Below are positions 7,958 through 11,682 of a stretch of DNA of 11,682 nt, piece by piece. This DNA is from Balneolales bacterium (GTDB lineage: Bacteria; Bacteroidota; Rhodothermia; Balneolales; Natronogracilivirgulaceae). The stretch is from positions 1 through 11,682 of the forward strand of contig SLLW01000198.1 of the NCBI GenBank assembly GCA_007133875.1, written 5' to 3'. The notes beneath the pieces are model-generated. The model did not search any database. It worked only from the letters and a program-made list of their open reading frames with translations, and was not told where the DNA came from. Each line of letters begins with the position of its first letter. Within the stretch, counting starts at the first letter, position 1. The position numbers and the translations under genes are program-made.

Positions 7958-10255
7958 ATGGCTTTAAAAACCTGGAATCCCAGATCGGTATCGCAGTATA
8001 TCCCCCTGAATATCTCGCGGGAAGCGTGGAAAAAAGGGGATAAAAGGGATCTCATGAAGCAGGATATCATATCCCGCTACGATCAGCACTACCGGCGATA
8101 CCCGTTTCTGAAGCATCGAATCGAGAAAAACTTTGACGATTTCTGGCGTTTTTACACCTCTGTCTATGGCGATGGATATGAACAGCAGCGCTGGGTTATC
8201 CGAATTTTTGATTCCATACTCCAGGGGTTGCAGGATCGCAAAAAAGATATGCAGCAACTCGACCTGGACCGGGATGCCAATCCGCTCTGGTTTCAGAGCG
8301 AAGAACTGGTTGGCGGTGTTCTCTATGTTGATTTGTTTGCCGGCGATCTGAAAAAACTGCGCGACAAAATTCCCTATCTCAAAGAACTTGGTATCAACTT
8401 TCTGCATCTGATGCCACTTCTGCGCCCGCGCGACGGACTGAATGACGGCGGTTATGCGGTTCAGAACTACCGGGATGTCGACCGCAGGCTGGGTACCTAT
8501 GACGACCTCCGAAAAACATCACGCATGCTTCACCAGGAAGGTATCAACCTGGTGCTCGATTTTGTGATGAATCATACCGCAAAAGAGCACGGATGGGCAC
8601 AGGCGGCGATGAGCGGACACCCGCGCTATCAGAAATTCTTTCACATGTTCGATGACCGGACCCTTCCGGACATGTATGAAAGACATCTCATCGAGGTATT
8701 TCCAGATTTTGCGCCGGGCAACTTCAGTTACTATCCGCAAATCAGCAAGTGGGTCTGGACCACCTTTTACGAATTCCAGTGGGATCTGAATTATGCCAAT
8801 CCGGATGTTTTTCACGCCATGTTTGATGAGATGGTCCACCTTGTGAATACCGGAGCCGACTGTCTTCGGCTGGATGCCGTGCCCTATCTCTGGAAGAAAT
8901 TAGGAACGCACTGTCAAAACCAGGATGAAGCCCACCATCTGCTGCAGGCATATCGCGCATTGTTGCGGATTATTGCACCGGGAGTACTGTTCAAGGCCGA
9001 GGCAATTGTCGGACCCGAAGAAATTGTTCGTTATCTCGGAAGTGACGGATTTGAAGGCAAAGAGTGTGACCTTGCATATAATGCCACGTTGATGTCCCAT
9101 ATCTGGCATGCCATGGCATCAGAAAATACACATCTGTTGCGCACGGCCCTGCACCGGCTGCCCATGGCACCAAAAAACACCTCCTGGATCAATTATATCC
9201 GTTGTCATGATGATATCGGATGGGGTATATCGGATGAATTCGCCGCTGCCGTCAACCAAAACGGACATCATACCCGGATGTTCTGCACCGATTTCTACAC
9301 GGGAAAACTGGCCGACAGTTACGCTGAGGGGTATGCCTTCCAGCGTGATTTTTACTCCGGTGAAGCACGGGTTTCCGGAACCATGGCATCGTTGGTGGGA
9401 CTGCAAAAAGCGATGGTTGAGGCCGAGGATCTGGGCATTGATGATGCCATTAAGCGGATCATGCTCATCAACAATATCATCTTCTCCTGGAAAGGTATCC
9501 CGCTTATCTACATGGGAGACGAAATAGGGCAAACCAATGATTATGGCTATCTCTCCAACCCATTGAAAATGCGGGATAACCGCTGGGTTCACCGTCCACC
9601 GATGGACTGGGACAAAGTGGAACTGCGAAAAATGCCCGGAACCATTCAACACCGCCTCTACAGCGAATTTCAGAAACTTATTGAGGCACGCAAAAATACG
9701 CCTTTTATACACGGAACATCCGATGATCGCCTGGTTTTGCTCGATATTGATTCCGTATTCTGTTTCGAACGTCGATTGGAAGAAAAAGGAGCACTGTTTC
9801 TGTCCAACTTCTCAAGGGATCCTGTCCACATTCCCACCGAAATGCTCCCGGAGGAGTGGCAATACAAAACATTCAAAGACCTGTATACCGGACGTGTCCT
9901 TGATTTTAGTTTTAATGAAATCGTTTTGGAGCCCTACGGCTATTACTGGTTAAGCCTGACGAATGAGAAGCCGACACTTGAAGCGGAAAACACAATCATT
10001 GACGTCCTGGTTGAGACAGAAATTGGAGAGCAGGTCTATCTGGTGGGCAACATCCCTGAGCTGGGCGCATGGGATCCCGAAAAATCAGTGGGTCCGCTGG
10101 ATCCTTCCGGATACCCAACCTGGGAGATTCAGATAAAACTTCCGGCTAACACCTACTTTGAGTTTCAGTGGGTGAAGAAGCGTAACGGCCATATTCTGGA
10201 ATGGTCACCGGAGAAATACTGGATGAAGAGTGGTGATGAAATTTCCTATCTATGA
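7958..10255 (+). CDS. ams: Amylosucrase-type GH13_4 enzyme with C-terminal CBM20
   Basis: A 765-residue protein; the first 670 residues match the amylosucrase architecture (Neisseria enzyme 636 residues), which splits sucrose, transfers glucose to an alpha-1,4-glucan and releases fructose. There is no signal peptide, so it is cytoplasmic. An N-terminal helical domain (about 1-115) precedes the (beta/alpha)8 barrel, which opens with LVGGVLYVDLFAGDL (117-131). Visible residues, by comparison with the Neisseria enzyme: D163 in DGGYAV and R542 in DNRWVHRP form the salt bridge that closes the -1 pocket; H206 in MNHTAKEH; nucleophile D306 in LRLDAV with R304; acid/base E348 in FKAEAIV; transition-state D418 with D419 in CHDDIGW; R471 in ARVSGT. 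All key catalytic residues are present. A C-terminal beta-domain follows (about 590-667), then the CBM20-like module listed separately. The closely related sucrose hydrolases cannot be excluded. It lies 20 bases after the fructokinase gene in one operon; its start has no Shine-Dalgarno and may rely on the upstream gene. Confidence 0.87.
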   Translation: MALKTWNPRSVSQYIPLNISREAWKKGDKRDLMKQDIISRYDQHYRRYPFLKHRIEKNFDDFWRFYTSVYGDGYEQQRWVIRIFDSILQGLQDRKKDMQQLDLDRDANPLWFQSEELVGGVLYVDLFAGDLKKLRDKIPYLKELGINFLHLMPLLRPRDGLNDGGYAVQNYRDVDRRLGTYDDLRKTSRMLHQEGINLVLDFVMNHTAKEHGWAQAAMSGHPRYQKFFHMFDDRTLPDMYERHLIEVFPDFAPGNFSYYPQISKWVWTTFYEFQWDLNYANPDVFHAMFDEMVHLVNTGADCLRLDAVPYLWKKLGTHCQNQDEAHHLLQAYRALLRIIAPGVLFKAEAIVGPEEIVRYLGSDGFEGKECDLAYNATLMSHIWHAMASENTHLLRTALHRLPMAPKNTSWINYIRCHDDIGWGISDEFAAAVNQNGHHTRMFCTDFYTGKLADSYAEGYAFQRDFYSGEARVSGTMASLVGLQKAMVEAEDLGIDDAIKRIMLINNIIFSWKGIPLIYMGDEIGQTNDYGYLSNPLKMRDNRWVHRPPMDWDKVELRKMPGTIQHRLYSEFQKLIEARKNTPFIHGTSDDRLVLLDIDSVFCFERRLEEKGALFLSNFSRDPVHIPTEMLPEEWQYKTFKDLYTGRVLDFSFNEIVLEPYGYYWLSLTNEKPTLEAENTIIDVLVETEIGEQVYLVGNIPELGAWDPEKSVGPLDPSGYPTWEIQIKLPANTYFEFQWVKKRNGHILEWSPEKYWMKSGDEISYL
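9989..10252 (+). other. CBM20-like starch-binding domain fused to amylosucrase
   Basis: Residues 678-765 of the amylosucrase look like a family 20 carbohydrate-binding module. The block EQVYLVGNIPELGAWDP (691-707) matches the family's pattern of a glycine-led strand, a G-x-x-x-x-L-G-x-W-D turn and the first site-1 tryptophan (W705). YPTWE (719-723) and LPANTYFEFQW (728-738) follow, and a second tryptophan, W749 in HILEWSPEKYW, aligns with the second site-1 tryptophan. Two usual features differ: the lysine after the E-Y of the FEFQW strand is Gln737, and the common N-R after the second tryptophan reads K-Y-W. The module is about 88 residues, slightly under the usual 95-110. It should bind alpha-glucan chains and hold the enzyme on its polymer. 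Confidence 0.75.
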
Positions 10256-10416
10256 TCTGCTTTACTTATAATGGTCCTGAAATAACTCCATTTTTACCTG
10301 AATATTAGGTGATTAATCCCGGAAAACACTTAAAAAAAGCGGGAAAATGCCGATAACACCACGATAAACCCTTGTTCCCCGGAAGCGCAACCTGATCATA
10401 CCTTGAGTGCCCATTT
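10256..10416 (+). other. Intergenic gap after amylosucrase
   Basis: 161 bases with two weak stems: an imperfect ACCTGA/TTAGGT hairpin near 10299-10313 and TCCCG (10317-10321) / CGGGA (10340-10344) around an A-rich loop. Neither is followed by a T run, so no terminator is claimed. A promoter for the next gene is expected but not recognisable. Confidence 0.3.
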
Positions 10417-10878
10417 ATGATTTACCACTTTGCACATCCATCCGCACAGAGTTCTGCTCAGCCGGTCGAGGGTTTAGCTGCGGTTCCCGGGATCAATCCC
10501 TATCAGCAACGAGGAATTCCAGCGGCATTCCGGATGCCGGATGACGGGTCGAAAACGGATGACAAGGAGGATGAAGACAAACAGTATCAGGAGATGGAGG
10601 AGTATGAAGCGTTGCCACCCGGCACTCCAGAGATGTTCCGATTGATTATGGGGCCCAATTTCCGGGAGATGCTGGATTTTTTTCTAACCCCGGGACATCA
10701 GGATATCCTGCAGATCCGGGCTTCGATACGGGAGCACAAGGCATTGAGTGACAAAGATTTGTATCGACCTGAAATCATGAATAATGACTATCTGGACCAA
10801 ATTCGCCACAAACTTTACCTGGTCACATTTGAGTTTTATCACTCACCAAATGGAAAAAGCTTTATAGCCATTGCTTAG
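10417..10878 (+). CDS. Hypothetical acidic protein, 153 residues
   Basis: I do not recognise this protein. It has no signal peptide and no membrane segment. The first third (1-40) is rich in Ala, Pro, Ser and Gln; residues 42-65 form a very acidic Asp/Glu/Lys tract that is probably disordered; the rest (about 66-153) looks folded, with aromatic and hydrophobic spacing, for example MFRLIMGPNFREMLDFFL (73-90) and LYLVTFEFYH (132-141). ATG 10417 is the first start after an in-frame TGA at 10393-10395, with no Shine-Dalgarno. Base composition resembles its neighbours, which supports a real gene. It converges on the histidine kinase and overlaps its stop by 4 bases. A role with that kinase is possible but convergent orientation gives little support. 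Confidence 0.6.
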   Translation: MIYHFAHPSAQSSAQPVEGLAAVPGINPYQQRGIPAAFRMPDDGSKTDDKEDEDKQYQEMEEYEALPPGTPEMFRLIMGPNFREMLDFFLTPGHQDILQIRASIREHKALSDKDLYRPEIMNNDYLDQIRHKLYLVTFEFYHSPNGKSFIAIA

Positions 10879-11682
10879 CAGCACTTTCTGGAGATGGGGA
10901 GGTGAAGAGAGAACCGGGAACCTTCCTCCAGTTCACTTTCCAGGGTGATGTGGCCATTCATCTGTGAGGCAAAATGGGCACTGATGAAAAGGCCCAAACC
11001 CGATGAGCTTTCATTTTCTGTACCGCAGAGATGCAGTTTCTTATCTGCTTCGAAAATATCCTTGAAAGAATCCTTCGGGATGCCAAGACCATTGTCCGAG
11101 ACACAAACCAGGGCTTCATCATTGGCAGTTGAAACTTTCACCTCGATTCTACCGCCGCGATTTGTGTATTTGATTGAATTGCTGATAAGGTTAAAGAGAA
11201 TACGTTTGAGACGGGAGATATCAGCGGATACAAAGGCCGGTCGGGTCATTTGAGTGCATACAAGTTCATGGTCTTTTGCCCTGGCTACACCCTCCATTAC
11301 ATCACAGGCATCCCGGACCACCCAGTTCAAATCCACTTCCACAGGAACGGATTGGGTTGGTTTATCCTTGCAGCCCATCTCCTGGAGTTGCTGGACAATG
11401 CTGGTGATATCATCGATCCCATTTTTGATTTTGGATCGATATTCAATGATTTGCTCCGTGTCGGCATTCGTATTGAGAGAGAATTTCATCAAATCCAGAT
11501 AGCCGTATATCGCATTGAGGGGCGACATCAGATCATGGGTAGTGAGGCCAAGCACCCGTTTATTGGCCTGGGCTTCCTGCTCCAGCTTTTTGTGACGGCT
11601 GGACAGTTCCTCCATTTGTCTGAGTAACTGGTAGACCGGCGACGTTTCCTGATCGACATCACCATTAAAACCATCCATCTCC
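10875..11682 (-). CDS. Sensor histidine kinase, C-terminal part (N-terminus beyond window)
   Basis: The transmitter half of a two-component histidine kinase, which autophosphorylates a histidine and passes the phosphate to a response regulator. Numbering from the ATG at 11676-11678: a coiled-coil-like stretch rich in Glu and Gln (about 15-40) leads into the HisKA dimerisation domain with H-box THDLMSPLNAI (47-57, phospho-accepting H48), then the HATPase_c domain with N-box FNLISNSIKYT (N163, N167), G1 box SDNGLGIP (D195 to G199) and G2 box SSGLGLFIS (about 225-233). It ends with PISRKCC. The visible part has no membrane segment. The frame stays open to the window edge, and GGAG directly abuts the ATG with no spacer, so this Met is probably internal; a sensor such as a PAS, GAF or membrane domain is expected upstream. 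No response regulator is in the window. Confidence 0.88.
   Translation of the reverse strand, partial: EMDGFNGDVDQETSPVYQLLRQMEELSSRHKKLEQEAQANKRVLGLTTHDLMSPLNAIYGYLDLMKFSLNTNADTEQIIEYRSKIKNGIDDITSIVQQLQEMGCKDKPTQSVPVEVDLNWVVRDACDVMEGVARAKDHELVCTQMTRPAFVSADISRLKRILFNLISNSIKYTNRGGRIEVKVSTANDEALVCVSDNGLGIPKDSFKDIFEADKKLHLCGTENESSSGLGLFISAHFASQMNGHITLESELEEGSRFSLHLPISRKCC

Noticed and set aside
9119..9712. 197-codon minus-strand open frame within the amylosucrase gene
   Set aside because: It is antisense to conserved GH13 catalytic motifs, which explain the sequence; it is a shadow frame.
10317..10344. TCCCG/CGGGA stem as terminator of the amylosucrase gene
   Set aside because: Only 5 bp around an 18-base loop, followed by AAATGCC and not a T tract on either reading.
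11250..11627. 125-codon plus-strand open frame at the right edge
   Set aside because: It lies opposite the HisKA region of the histidine kinase, which has a clear H-box; no independent support.

Overview
The window is about 11.7 kb of moderate-GC bacterial chromosome with seven genes and short gaps; the largest gene-free gap is 291 bases. Most starts lack a Shine-Dalgarno sequence, the efflux adaptor is a lipoprotein, and the gene content is generally Gram-negative. This fits the Bacteroidota and relatives, perhaps a Balneolia or Rhodothermia type. That placement is inference, since no rRNA or marker gene is present.

Layout: (1) on the minus strand, a class III aminotransferase (acetylornithine aminotransferase, argD) that runs off the left edge at its C-terminus; (2) a divergent gene for a PlsC-type 1-acylglycerol-3-phosphate acyltransferase; (3) a two-gene RND efflux operon, a periplasmic adaptor lipoprotein followed by a 1046-residue inner-membrane pump, with paired inverted repeats between them and no outer-membrane channel gene nearby; (4) a PfkB-family fructokinase-like gene followed 20 bases later by a GH13 subfamily 4 amylosucrase-type enzyme with a C-terminal CBM20-like starch-binding domain; (5) a 153-residue acidic protein of unknown function that converges on, and overlaps by 4 bases, (6) a histidine kinase on the minus strand whose N-terminus lies beyond the right edge.

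The most informative part is the fructokinase/amylosucrase pair. An amylosucrase splits sucrose, adds the glucose to an alpha-glucan and releases fructose; the fructokinase can return that fructose to glycolysis. The same gene order ends the sucrose osmolyte cluster of halotolerant methanotrophs (sps-spp-fruK-ams), so the pair probably links an intracellular sucrose pool to glycogen-like glucan. Neither protein has a signal peptide, so the CBM20 would act on a cytoplasmic glucan.

I saw no tRNA, rRNA, CRISPR array, insertion sequence or clear mobile element. No wholly new system is evident; the amylosucrase-CBM20 fusion is the best candidate for something little described.
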